A DNA stretch of 64,000 nucleotides, taken from the NCBI RefSeq assembly GCF_052113205.1, contig NZ_JBFRCU010000035.1, positions 1-64,000 of the forward strand, given 5' to 3'. The notes below the pieces were generated by a model that did not search any database, had not been told where the DNA came from, and worked only from the letters and a program-made list of their open reading frames with translations. The DNA comes from Inquilinus sp052113205. Lineage in GTDB: Bacteria; Pseudomonadota; Alphaproteobacteria; DSM-16000; Inquilinaceae. Every line of letters starts with the position of its first letter. Positions within the stretch are counted from its first letter, which is position 1. Shown here one piece after another: positions 10,542-18,596 of this stretch. The position numbers were made by a program, and so were the translations under genes.

Positions 10542-10877
10542 CTAAAGCGGGTCGCGCTTCGGGTTGCTGAGCAGGCCCTCGCGCTGCGCCACGTGGTTGT
10601 GGCCGGCGGACTGCGCGATCGCGTCGTGGTCCGGCGCGGGCTCGATGCGGACCAGGTCGGGCTCGTGCCAGGGCGATCCGGTGTCCCGCAAGGGCGGCTT
10701 GCCGGGCGAGAAGCCTGTGGCCAGGAAGGTCGCATCGAGATAGCGGCGCGCATCCTCGGGGCTCTCCGCGAAGACGACCATGTCCTTCACGAAATCGGCG
10801 CCGTTCTCCGGGTCGACGGCACGCCACCGCGGGTCTTGCCGGCGGGCGGGGTTGATCCGGACAGAATAGGCGCGCAT
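10542..10877 (-). CDS. Hypothetical protein, 111 residues
   Basis: I do not recognise the family. The start at 10877 (MRAYSVRINPARRQDPRW) follows AAGGAGG nine bases upstream, a strong ribosome site; reading on to 10910 would add an unlikely Arg-rich leader. The protein is polar, with no signal peptide or membrane segment. The segment VFAESPEDARRYLDATFLA looks like a small alpha/beta domain, and the C-terminus is His/Asn-rich. It is the last of three closely spaced minus-strand genes and the only one with an uninterrupted frame. Confidence 0.65.
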   Translation of the reverse strand: MRAYSVRINPARRQDPRWRAVDPENGADFVKDMVVFAESPEDARRYLDATFLATGFSPGKPPLRDTGSPWHEPDLVRIEPAPDHDAIAQSAGHNHVAQREGLLSNPKRDPL

Positions 10878-10937
10878 GGGCTGGTGCCTCCTTGGTCGAC
10901 ACCCGGCCAACGCCGCCGCCGCGGTAGCGGTTCCGGA

Positions 10938-11272
10938 TCAGCGGCAGGCGGGCTCGCCGGCCTCGATGTGGAAGCGGCGCGGGCCCGGCATCGCCGGCTG
11001 GGCGCTGTCGGCGGGGTGTCGACGATGCGGATGTCGAGCGTGCAGGGGCCGGCCTGGATCCGGTAGAGATCCTCGCCCGGCCGCTCGATCCGGTCGATCG
11101 GAGCGTCGCGCAGCTTCTGAGCCAGATCGTTGCTGTCCAGGATCGCCTGGAGCTCCCGCAGCCGCTGCCAATAGGGCGGCAGCGCCGCTCGGGCCTCGGC
11201 CGCGGCGCCGAGAAGCAGCAGCGCTGCAGCGCCGGCGGCCGCAATGCGGTGGCTGGAAGGAGATGGGGCCAC
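10938..11272 (-). pseudogene. Small secreted protein with apparent one-base deletion
   Basis: Starts at GTG 11272 behind GAGGAGG. A signal peptide (IAAAGAAALLLLGAAAEARA) precedes ALPPYWQRLRELQAILDSND and GPCTLDIRIVDTP. Near 10995-11010 the sensible frame switches by one base: the following residues MPGPRRFHIEAGEPACR and a stop at 10938 lie in the neighbouring frame, whereas the original frame runs on as Arg/Pro-rich noise to 10787. Adding one base near 11003 would give an intact protein of about 111 residues. Either a sequencing error or a genuine disruption would explain this. Function unknown; a small periplasmic protein is inferred. Confidence 0.6.
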
Positions 11273-11300
11273 GTCACGCCTCCTCGTCGCGGCCCCTGCG

Positions 11301-11617
11301 TCAGGCGCCGACATTCGGGATGAAGAAGCAGCGTATCGAATCGTCCGGCTTGCGGCAGAGCCAGTATTTGTCGTCTTCGCTGACTGGGCCTGGTCGGTCG
11401 GCACCAGCACTCCGGCTGGCCGGACCATATAGCCGTCGGGCCGAACCTGGACGTCGCGGGAAGGGTAGGCGGCGCAGTCGTTCGGTCCGCAGCAATGCTC
11501 ATGCATGCCGGTCAGGTTCCGGTATTGGCCGTTTTGGATCCGCGCCGCCGGTCCATGGGCGGCCGCACTGCCGGTGGCGATGGCAAGCGCGGCCGCAAAC
11601 GGGAAGAGGATGCGCAT
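11301..11617 (-). pseudogene. Small secreted Cys-containing protein with apparent one-base deletion
   Basis: Starts at ATG 11617 after AGGAGGT. A signal peptide (MRILFPFAAALAIATGSAAA) leads into HEHCCGPNDCAAYPSRDVQV and DGYMVRPAGVLVPTDQAQ. From about 11385 the conserved continuation SEDDKYWLCRKPDDSIRCFF with a stop at 11301 is in the frame one base over. One missing base near 11384 restores a protein of about 105 residues with the CC-xx-DC and C-x(8)-C pattern of a widespread alphaproteobacterial secreted family (recognised from pattern only; function unknown). It is the first gene of a three-gene minus-strand run, 28 bp upstream of the next gene. Confidence 0.65.
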
Positions 11618-12154
11618 CGGCGCGACCTCCTGCCAGGGTTGCGGACGACTGGGCGTCACGCCTGGTCGGTCGGCCCGTTGCGTCCGTCTGCAGCGGACCG
11701 TGCAGAACGAACAATGGAACTTACCTGCATCTTCGTTCCACCGGACCCTGGACCATTGAACCAAGGGACGGAGTCCGCTCCGCTCTGCCAGGGCGGTCGG
11801 TGGCGGCGACTCCGGCTCCGGCCGGAGCCTGAAGCCGCTGTTCCAGCCGGTTGCGAAGACCGCTCCAGCCCAGGCATTCCGTGGCGTTCGCTTTGATCTT
11901 GACTCTCCAGGGGCGTAGGCATACATGGCCGGTGACGCCGGACGAGCCCAGGCCTGCCCGGCGCCAATCGCACAACGAGAGACAGATGGACGACCACCCT
12001 AGTCGTGGCGTCGCCAAGGCCGATCCGGCCGCGGTGACGTCGCCCGAACATCACTGGATCGCACTCGGCCTCGGCCGGGTGGATGGCGTGAGCCGGACCT
12101 AGGGTCGGAGCGCCGTTCGCCCCGCTTCCGCCGCGTGCGGGAACGGAGCGAACG
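11618..12154. other. 537-bp gap with no supported gene
   Basis: This lies between divergent small genes. Open frames here have Arg/Pro-rich translations without ribosome sites and look like shadows. It presumably holds the promoters for the minus-strand trio and for the plus-strand gene at 12155. I see no RNA gene or clear repeat. Confidence 0.5.
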
Positions 12155-12472
12155 ATGAACCTCGCATTTCTCTCCTGCTTCGATCGCCGCCTGCGCCTGG
12201 CGCTGGGCGCCGTGATCTCCCCGCGGGCCGAGGCGCTGGCCGCCCTGCCGCGGTTCCGCAACCGCGACCTGCGCCACGACCCGGTCCGGGACGAGGACAA
12301 GGTGCTGCTGCGCTGGATCCGCGACCCCGAGACCGGCAAGATCGCCGCCCGCTGGGACGAGCCGGCCGCCGTGGCCCCGGCCACGCCGGTCGATGACTTG
12401 GCCGAGCACCGCGCCCGCCGGGCGCAGCGCTACCGTTCGCGTTTCGTCTGGACCGACCGCCGCAGCGCCTGA
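12155..12472 (+). CDS. Hypothetical protein, 105 residues
   Basis: Begins MNLAFLSCFDRRLRLALGAV after GAACGGAGCG and ends before the rpsB leader. Third codon positions are strongly G/C like the neighbouring genes, which supports coding. The N-terminal 20 residues are weakly amphipathic; the middle (DEDKVLLRWIRDPETGKIAARWDE) is charged and looks like a small globular domain. There is no convincing signal peptide or membrane helix. I do not recognise the family. Confidence 0.55.
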   Translation: MNLAFLSCFDRRLRLALGAVISPRAEALAALPRFRNRDLRHDPVRDEDKVLLRWIRDPETGKIAARWDEPAAVAPATPVDDLAEHRARRAQRYRSRFVWTDRRSA

Positions 12473-12688
12473 GCCGCGGCGGCCGACGCCGATCCGGGCG
12501 GCTGCCCGGGCTTGCTTTTCCCCGGCGCAGGGCGTATCAACCGCGCCGTCGTCAATCCCACACGCGGGCATCGCGGCCTGCCACAGCAGTGGCTCGGTCG
12601 CTCCGGTGCTTTTCGCCATATCCGCAATCCGCGGTGCGGCGGGAGGCAAGGCCCGCGGCGGAACAACCGGAAAAAGGATCTTCCGACC

Positions 12689-13483
12689 ATGGCTACGCCG
12701 ACCTTCACCATGCGCCAGCTCCTCGAAGCCGGCGCCCATTTCGGCCACCACACCCGCCGTTGGAACCCGAAGATGGCGCCGTTCATCTTCGGCGTGCGCA
12801 ACGGCGTGCACATCATCGACCTCGAGCAGACCGTGCCGATGCTGCACCGGGCGCTCGACGCGGTCCGTGACGTCGTCGCCAACGGCGGCCGCGTTCTGTT
12901 CGTCGGCACCAAGCGCCAGGCGGCGGACAAGATCGCCGACGCGGCCAAGCGCTGCGGCCAGTACTACGTCAACCACCGCTGGCTCGGCGGCATGCTGACC
13001 AACTGGAAGACGGTGTCGCAGTCGATCAAGCGCCTGAAGGAGATGGACGAGCAGCTCAACCAGGGCGCGGTCGGCCTGACCAAGAAGGAGCAGCTGACCC
13101 TGACCCGCGAGCGCGACAAGCTCGAGAAGGCGCTGGGCGGCATCCGCGACATGGGCGGCCTGCCCGACATCCTGGTCATCATCGACACCAACAAGGAGTC
13201 GATCGCGGTCCTGGAAGCCGCCAAGCTCGGCATCCCGGTCGTGGCCGTGCTGGACAGCAACTCCAGCCCCGACGGCATCACCTTCCCGGTGCCGGGCAAT
13301 GACGACGCGCTGCGCGCGATCGAGCTGTATTGCGAGCTGTTCTCCGGCTCGGTCATCGCTGGCATCCAGGCCGAGATGAGCGCGAGCGGCGCCGATGTCG
13401 GCGAGATGGAGGAGGCCCCGGCCGAGGAGGCGCTGCCGCCGCCGGCGGCCGAGACCGGCGAGGCGGAGCAGCCGGCCGCCTGA
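12689..13483 (+). CDS. rpsB: 30S ribosomal protein S2
   Basis: A component of the small subunit that helps dock S1. The ATG at 12689 follows AAAAAGGATC. The 264-residue protein has all S2 landmarks: MRQLLEAGAHFGHHTRRWNPKM, IIDLEQT, LFVGTKRQA, YYVNHRWLGGMLTNW, LPDILVIIDTNKE and GIPVVAVLDSNSSPDGI, where the last segments form the Rossmann-like core. The C-terminal 30 residues are an Ala/Glu/Pro-rich tail beyond the E. coli end, common in alphaproteobacteria. It opens the rpsB-tsf-pyrH-frr translation cluster. An upstream frame to 12512 is not coding-like and is excluded. Confidence 0.99.
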   Translation: MATPTFTMRQLLEAGAHFGHHTRRWNPKMAPFIFGVRNGVHIIDLEQTVPMLHRALDAVRDVVANGGRVLFVGTKRQAADKIADAAKRCGQYYVNHRWLGGMLTNWKTVSQSIKRLKEMDEQLNQGAVGLTKKEQLTLTRERDKLEKALGGIRDMGGLPDILVIIDTNKESIAVLEAAKLGIPVVAVLDSNSSPDGITFPVPGNDDALRAIELYCELFSGSVIAGIQAEMSASGADVGEMEEAPAEEALPPPAAETGEAEQPAA

Positions 13484-13497
13484 GCCGAGAGCGAACC

Positions 13498-13525
13498 AGG
13501 GGCGGCCCAGAAAGCCGCCCCTTTC
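13498..13525 (+). terminator. Hairpin between rpsB and tsf, partial terminator or attenuator
   Basis: AGGGGCGGC (13498-13506) pairs with GCCGCCCCT (13514-13522) around a 7-nt loop, then TTCTGT. The T-run is weak. The position between rpsB and tsf suggests partial termination that sets the S2 to EF-Ts ratio. Confidence 0.6.
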
Positions 13526-13587
13526 TGTCGATGAGGGCGCCTGCGACCGGTGGGGCGCGGCGCCGAACGAACGGATGCGAGGACGAT

Positions 13588-14514
13588 ATGGCCGAGATCA
13601 CCGCGGCGCTGGTGAAGGAGCTTCGTGAGAAGACCGGCGCCGGCATGATGGATTGCAAGAAGGCATTGGGCGAGAGCGGCGGCGACCTGGAGACCGCGGT
13701 CGACTGGCTGCGCAAGAAGGGCCTTGCGGCCGCCGCGAAGAAGGCCGGGCGCGTTGCGGCCGAAGGCCTGATCGGCGCCGCCGTCGAGGGCACCCGGGGC
13801 GCGCTGGTCGAGGTCAATTCCGAGACCGATTTCGTGTCGCGCAACGACAAGTTCCAGGGCCTCGTCTCGACCCTGGCCGGCCTCGCCCTCAAGGCGAATG
13901 GCGATGTCGAGGCGCTGGCCGCCAGCGCCTATCCCGGCACCGGCCGCACCGCCGCCGAGGAGGTGACCCATCTGATCGCCACCATCGGCGAGAACATCAG
14001 CCTGCGCCGCAGCGCCGCCCTGTCGGTTTCGGACGGCGTCGTCGCCGCCTATGTCCACAGCCCGGTGGCCGCCGGCCTCGGCAAGATCGGCGTTCTGGTG
14101 GCGCTGGAATCGACCGGCGACAAGGCCAAGCTCGAGGCCTTCGGCAAGCAGATCGCGATGCATGTCGCGGCGGCTCGGCCGGACGCGCTGCACATCGCCG
14201 ACGTCGATGCCAGCAACCTCGAGCGCGAGCGCGCCGTGCTGGTCGAGCAGGCCCGTGCCAGCGGCAAGCCCGAAGCGATCATCGAGAAGATGGTCGAAGG
14301 CCGGATCCGCAAGTACTACGAGGAAGTGGTGCTGCACGAGCAGGTCTGGGTGCTGGACGGCGAGACCAAGGTCCGCAAGGCGATCGAGGATGCCGCCAAG
14401 GATGCCGGCGCCCCGGTCAGCGTGACCGGCTTCGTCCGCTTCGTGCTCGGCGAGGGCATCGAGAAGGAGCAGGGCGACTTCGCGGCGGAAGTGGCGGCCA
14501 CGCTCGGCCGCTGA
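13588..14514 (+). CDS. tsf: Translation elongation factor Ts
   Basis: The guanine-nucleotide exchange factor for EF-Tu. The 308-residue protein begins MAEITAALVKELREKTGAGMMDCKKAL, the conserved N-terminal UBA-like module, followed by the core signature VNSETDFVSRNDKF, whose TDFV loop displaces Mg2+ from EF-Tu. HVAAARPDAL and the coiled-coil portion (EAIIEKMVEGRIRKYYEEVVLHEQVWV) complete the fold. A GAGGA ribosome site precedes ATG 13588. It lies between rpsB and pyrH as in most proteobacteria. Confidence 0.99.
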   Translation: MAEITAALVKELREKTGAGMMDCKKALGESGGDLETAVDWLRKKGLAAAAKKAGRVAAEGLIGAAVEGTRGALVEVNSETDFVSRNDKFQGLVSTLAGLALKANGDVEALAASAYPGTGRTAAEEVTHLIATIGENISLRRSAALSVSDGVVAAYVHSPVAAGLGKIGVLVALESTGDKAKLEAFGKQIAMHVAAARPDALHIADVDASNLERERAVLVEQARASGKPEAIIEKMVEGRIRKYYEEVVLHEQVWVLDGETKVRKAIEDAAKDAGAPVSVTGFVRFVLGEGIEKEQGDFAAEVAATLGR

Positions 14515-14557
14515 GCCGAATGGGAACAGATTGGCGGCGCTGAGGGAGTGGAGCGAC

Positions 14558-15283
14558 ATGGCGAAAGCGGCCCAGTATCGACGGGTGCTGTTGAAGATTT
14601 CCGGGGAAGCCCTGATGGGCGACCGGGATTACGGCATCGACCCGAAGATGGTGGAGCGCATCGCCGATGATGTCGCCCAGGTCCATTCCCTCGGCGTCGA
14701 GATCTGCATGGTGGTCGGCGGCGGCAACATCTTCCGCGGCATCAGCGGCGCCGCCTCCGGCATCGAGCGGGCGACCGCCGACTACATGGGCATGCTGGCC
14801 ACGGTGATGAACGGCCTGGCGCTGCAGAGCGCCTGCGAGCACAAGGGCCTGCACACCCGCGTGGTCTCGGCCATCCCGATGCAGACGGTGTGCGAACCCT
14901 ATATCCGGCGCCGGGCGATCCGGCACATGGAGAAGGGTCGCGTCGTCATCTTCGTCGGCGGCACCGGCAACCCGTTCTTCACCACCGACACCGGCGCCGC
15001 GCTGCGGGCGTCGGAGATGGGCTGCGACGCCTTGCTCATGGGCAAGCAGGTCGACGGTGTCTACGACGCCGACCCGCTCAAGGTCGAAGGGGCCAAGCGC
15101 TTCGATCGCTTGACCTACATGGATGTGCTGGCGAAAGATCTCCGCGTCATGGATCATGCGGCGATCTCGCTGGCCCGTGAAAACAAGATCCCGATCCTGG
15201 TCTTCTCCATCAACGAGCATGGCGCGTTTGCGGAGGTGGTCGCGGGGCAGGGGCGCTACACTATCGTGACCGAGGAGGGCTGA
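14558..15283 (+). CDS. pyrH: Uridylate kinase
   Basis: Phosphorylates UMP to UDP with ATP, the first committed step after UMP towards UTP and CTP; the enzyme is hexameric, of the amino-acid-kinase fold. The 241-residue protein starts MAKAAQYRRVLLKISGEALMGD (phosphate-binding Lys and GEAL loop), then VVGGGNIFRGISGA, DYMGMLATVMNGLAL, GGTGNPFFTTDTGAALRA and DADPLKVEGAKRFDRLTY. ATG 14558 follows GGGAGTGGAGCG and is preferred to a TTG 27 bp earlier. Two bases separate it from frr. Confidence 0.98.
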   Translation: MAKAAQYRRVLLKISGEALMGDRDYGIDPKMVERIADDVAQVHSLGVEICMVVGGGNIFRGISGAASGIERATADYMGMLATVMNGLALQSACEHKGLHTRVVSAIPMQTVCEPYIRRRAIRHMEKGRVVIFVGGTGNPFFTTDTGAALRASEMGCDALLMGKQVDGVYDADPLKVEGAKRFDRLTYMDVLAKDLRVMDHAAISLARENKIPILVFSINEHGAFAEVVAGQGRYTIVTEEG

Positions 15284-15285
15284 GC

Positions 15286-15843
15286 GTGGCCAAAGCCGAT
15301 CTCGACGACATCTCCCGCCGCATGGCGGGTGCTCTGGAGTCCCTGCGCAAGGATCTGGCCGGTCTCCGCACCGGCCGCGCCAGCATCAGCCTGCTCGAGC
15401 CGATCACGGTCGACGTCTATGGCGCCCAGATGCCGCTGAACCAGGTCGGCACCATCGGCGTGCCCGAGCCGCGCATGCTGACCGTCACGGTCTGGGACCG
15501 CAGCGCGGTCAAGTCGGTGGAGAAGGCGATCCGCGATTCGGGCCTCGGCCTGAACCCGCAGACCGAGGGCCAGACCGTGCGCGTGCCGCTGCCGGAGCTG
15601 AGTGAGGAACGCCGCCGCGAGCTGACCAAGGTTGCCGGCAAATATGCCGAGGCCGCCCGTGTCGCGGTGCGCAACGTCCGCCGTGACGGCATGGACGCGC
15701 TGAAGCGCGCCGAAAAGGACCACGAGATCTCCGAGGACGAGCACAAGCGCCTGGCCGACAAGATTCAGGGCCTGACCGACAGCCGCATTCGCGAGATCGA
15801 CGACGTGGCGGCGCAGAAGGAAAAAGAGATCCTTCAGGTCTGA
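15286..15843 (+). CDS. frr: Ribosome recycling factor
   Basis: With EF-G and GTP it splits the post-termination ribosome. The 185-residue length is exact for the family. It carries LAGLRTGRASISLLEPITVDVYG, the hinge and domain II segments (VGTIGVPEPRMLTVTVWD) and the C-terminal helical bundle with VRNVRRDGMDALKRAEKD. GTG is the start codon, two bases after the pyrH stop, so translation is probably coupled. Confidence 0.98.
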   Translation: MAKADLDDISRRMAGALESLRKDLAGLRTGRASISLLEPITVDVYGAQMPLNQVGTIGVPEPRMLTVTVWDRSAVKSVEKAIRDSGLGLNPQTEGQTVRVPLPELSEERRRELTKVAGKYAEAARVAVRNVRRDGMDALKRAEKDHEISEDEHKRLADKIQGLTDSRIREIDDVAAQKEKEILQV

Positions 15844-15851
15844 GCACCGGG

Positions 15852-16586
15852 ATGCACCGTTTCGCCCCCAAGGCCGAGGATCAGCCCGCGCTCCATGTCG
15901 CGATCATCATGGACGGCAACGGTCGCTGGGCGACCGGCCGAGGCCTGCCGCGCACGCTGGGCCATCGCAAGGGCATCGACGCCGTGCAGCGGACGATCGA
16001 CGNGTCGATCGAGCTCGGCGTCGGCTATCTGACTTTGTTCGGCTTCTCGACCGAGAATTGGCGCCGGCCGATCCTCGAGGTCGGTGAGCTGATGAAGCTG
16101 CTGCGCTTCTTCCNGCGCGGCGAGCTGAGGGCCCTGCACAAGAAGGGCGTGCGGCTGCGCTTCATCGGCGACCGCGACCGGCTGGCGCCGGATATCGTCG
16201 ACCTGCTGGTCGAGAGCGAGACGCTGACCCAGGGCAACACCCGGCTCAACCTCACCGTCGCGCTCAGCTACGGCGCCCGGCAGGAGATCACCGAGGCGGC
16301 GCGCCGGGTGGCGCGCGAGGTCGCCTCTGGCGCCCTGTCGCCGGAGGCGATCGACGAGCGGCTGTTCGCCGGCCGCCTGTTCACCGCCGACCTGCCCGAC
16401 CCCGACCTGATCATCCGCACCAGCGGCGAGCAGCGGATCAGCAACTTCCTGCTGTGGCAGGCGGCCTATGCCGAGCTGATCTTCATCGATACGCTGTGGC
16501 CGGATTTCGGCCATGCCGACCTCGAGGCCGCCCTCGCCGAGTTCCGGCGGCGGGAACGTCGCTATGGCGCTGTCGGTGGCCAATAG
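15852..16586 (+). CDS. uppS: Undecaprenyl diphosphate synthase
   Basis: A cis-prenyltransferase that adds isopentenyl units to farnesyl diphosphate to make the C55 lipid carrier for peptidoglycan and O-antigen. The 244-residue protein has the catalytic IIMDGNGRWA motif (Asp21), GHRKGIDAVQRTI, LTLFGFSTENWRRP, LNLTVALSYGARQEI and the metal/diphosphate-binding C-terminus DPDLIIRTSGEQRISNFLLWQ. Two ambiguous bases (16003, 16114) leave one residue each undetermined but keep the frame. It overlaps the cdsA start by 23 bp. Confidence 0.97.
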   Translation: MHRFAPKAEDQPALHVAIIMDGNGRWATGRGLPRTLGHRKGIDAVQRTIDXSIELGVGYLTLFGFSTENWRRPILEVGELMKLLRFFXRGELRALHKKGVRLRFIGDRDRLAPDIVDLLVESETLTQGNTRLNLTVALSYGARQEITEAARRVAREVASGALSPEAIDERLFAGRLFTADLPDPDLIIRTSGEQRISNFLLWQAAYAELIFIDTLWPDFGHADLEAALAEFRRRERRYGAVGGQ

Positions 16587-17391
16587 CCCGCAGGTCAAGC
16601 GCAGCAACCTGACGCTGCGGATCGTCTCCAGCCTCGTTCTCGGACCGCTGATCCTCGCCGCCGTCTATGTCGGCCAATGGGAATTCGCGGTCATCATCGC
16701 GCTCCTCGGCATGCTCGGGGTCGACGAATGGCTGCGGCTGGTGCTGCGGCGGCCGCCGCCCGGCTGGGTCAGGGCCGGGGCCGCCATCGCCATCATCGCC
16801 GTGACCATCGCCACGGGCTGCGCCGGCGCTGTCGCTGGCCTGGTCGTGCTGGCCGCGGCGACGGTGGCCTTCGACATCGCGGTGAATCTGCGCCTCGGCA
16901 CGCCCGGCCGGATGCCCGCGCTGGGCCTGCCCTATCTCGGCCTGACCGTGGTCGCGCTGCTGCATCTGCGCCAGGACGGCTGGCAGCCGGTGCTGTGGCT
17001 GCTGCTGGTGGTCTGGGCCACGGATATCGGCGGCTACATCTTCGGCCGCTGGATCGGCGGGCCGAAGCTGGCGCCGCGGCTGAGCCCGAAGAAGACCTGG
17101 GCCGGGCTGATCGGCGGGGCCGGCCTGGCGGCCGTGGCCGGCGCTGCCGCGATCGCGGTGCTGCATCGCGCCGGCGCGGCGGTCCTGGCCGTACCCGCCG
17201 CCGCCGCGCTCGCTCTGCTGGCCCAGGCCGGCGATCTCGCCGAATCCGCGGTCAAGCGCCATTATGGGGTCAAGGACAGCGGCAACCTGATCCCCGGCCA
17301 TGGCGGCGTGCTCGACCGGATCGACGGCCTGCTGGCCGCGGCGCCGGTCTTCGCCTTGTTCACAGCCCTTTTGGATGCATCGTTCAGATGA
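16564..17391 (+). CDS. cdsA: Phosphatidate cytidylyltransferase
   Basis: An inner-membrane enzyme that makes CDP-diacylglycerol from phosphatidate and CTP, the branch point of phospholipid synthesis. The 275-residue protein has seven or eight hydrophobic helices and the complete C-terminal CdsA signature SAVKRHYGVKDSGNLIPGHG followed by GVLDRID. ATG 16564 lies inside the end of uppS; translation from further upstream would add a Pro/Ser-rich stretch out of family. Its stop overlaps the dxr start in ATGA. Confidence 0.96.
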   Translation: MALSVANSPQVKRSNLTLRIVSSLVLGPLILAAVYVGQWEFAVIIALLGMLGVDEWLRLVLRRPPPGWVRAGAAIAIIAVTIATGCAGAVAGLVVLAAATVAFDIAVNLRLGTPGRMPALGLPYLGLTVVALLHLRQDGWQPVLWLLLVVWATDIGGYIFGRWIGGPKLAPRLSPKKTWAGLIGGAGLAAVAGAAAIAVLHRAGAAVLAVPAAAALALLAQAGDLAESAVKRHYGVKDSGNLIPGHGGVLDRIDGLLAAAPVFALFTALLDASFR

Positions 17392-18548
17392 TCTCGGCCC
17401 CGTCCGCGGATGCCCCGCGCTCCGTCACCATCCTCGGCGCCACCGGCTCGGTCGGCGCCAGCACCGTCGACCTGATCGGCCGGTCGCCGGAGCGCTTCAT
17501 GGTCGAGGCGGTGACCGCCAACACGGATGCGGAGCGGCTGGCGGCGATCGCCCGGCAACTCGGCGCCCGCTATGCCGCGGTGGCGGATGAGGCGGCCTAT
17601 CCGGCGCTGAAGGCGGCCCTGTCCGGCAGCGGTATCGAGGCGGCGGGCGGTGCCGAGGCGGTGGTGGCGGCGGCGGCCCGGCCGGCCGACTGGGTGATGG
17701 GTGCCATCGTCGGCGCCGCCGGGCTGCAGCCGATCCTGACCGCGATCCGGCGCGGCGCCATGGTCGCCTTCGCCAACAAGGAGTGCCTGGTCTGTGCCGG
17801 CGAGCTGATGATGGCCGAGGTGCGGCGGCACGGCGCCACGCTGCTGCCGGTCGACAGCGAGCACAACGCAATCTTCCAGGTGTTGCAGCCCGGCGCGAAG
17901 GTGCGGCGGCTGATCCTGACCGCCTCCGGTGGGCCGTTCCGGGAATGGACACGCGACCAGATGGCGGCGGCGACGCCGGCCCAGGCCGTCGCCCATCCGA
18001 ACTGGAGCATGGGGGCCAAGATCTCGGTCGACAGCGCCACCCTGATGAACAAGGGGCTGGAGCTGATCGAGGCTTCGCATCTCTTCGCCATGCCGGAGGA
18101 CCGGATCGAGATCGTGGTCCATCCGCAATCGGTGATCCACAGCCTGGTCGACTATGCCGATGGCTCGGTGCTGGCCCAGCTCGGCGTGCCCGACATGCGG
18201 GTGCCGATCGCCTACACCCTGGCCTGGCCGGAGCGGATGGAGACGCCCTGTGCCGCGCTGGACCTGGCCAAGATCGCCCGGCTCGATTTCCAGGAACCGG
18301 ACCCGGAGCGGTTCCCGGCACTGCGGCTGACCCGGGAATGCCTGCGGCAAGGTGGCTCGGCCGCGACTGTGCTGAATGCCGCCAACGAGGTGGCGGTGGC
18401 GGCGTTCCTGGAGGGGCGGATCGGCTTCCTCGACATCGAGCGGATCGTCGAGGGCACCCTTGCCATGATTCCGGCACAAGCTGTGGCGACTCTGGACGAG
18501 ATGTTCGCCATCGACGCCGCGGCGCGACGGCACGCCGCTGCGCTTTGA
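17388..18548 (+). CDS. dxr: 1-deoxy-D-xylulose 5-phosphate reductoisomerase
   Basis: Converts DXP to 2-C-methyl-D-erythritol 4-phosphate with NADPH, the committed step of the non-mevalonate isoprenoid pathway that supplies UppS. The 386-residue protein has the NADPH loop ILGATGSVGASTVDLI, the metal ligands in PVDSEHNAIFQ, TASGGPFREW, HPNWSMGAKISVDSATLMNKGLELIEA and QSVIHSLVDYADGSVLAQLG. It starts within ATGA at the cdsA stop, indicating coupling. There is no sign of disruption. Confidence 0.98.
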   Translation: MISAPSADAPRSVTILGATGSVGASTVDLIGRSPERFMVEAVTANTDAERLAAIARQLGARYAAVADEAAYPALKAALSGSGIEAAGGAEAVVAAAARPADWVMGAIVGAAGLQPILTAIRRGAMVAFANKECLVCAGELMMAEVRRHGATLLPVDSEHNAIFQVLQPGAKVRRLILTASGGPFREWTRDQMAAATPAQAVAHPNWSMGAKISVDSATLMNKGLELIEASHLFAMPEDRIEIVVHPQSVIHSLVDYADGSVLAQLGVPDMRVPIAYTLAWPERMETPCAALDLAKIARLDFQEPDPERFPALRLTRECLRQGGSAATVLNAANEVAVAAFLEGRIGFLDIERIVEGTLAMIPAQAVATLDEMFAIDAAARRHAAAL

Positions 18549-18596
18549 AATCGCGGGCGAGCGGGCCCACATAGGCCCTCTGGCCGAGAGGTACGC

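Noticed and set aside
11851..12102. 83-codon plus-strand frame in the gap before 12155
   Set aside because: No ribosome site, mixed composition and no recognisable segment; it also ends just before an apparently noncoding stretch.
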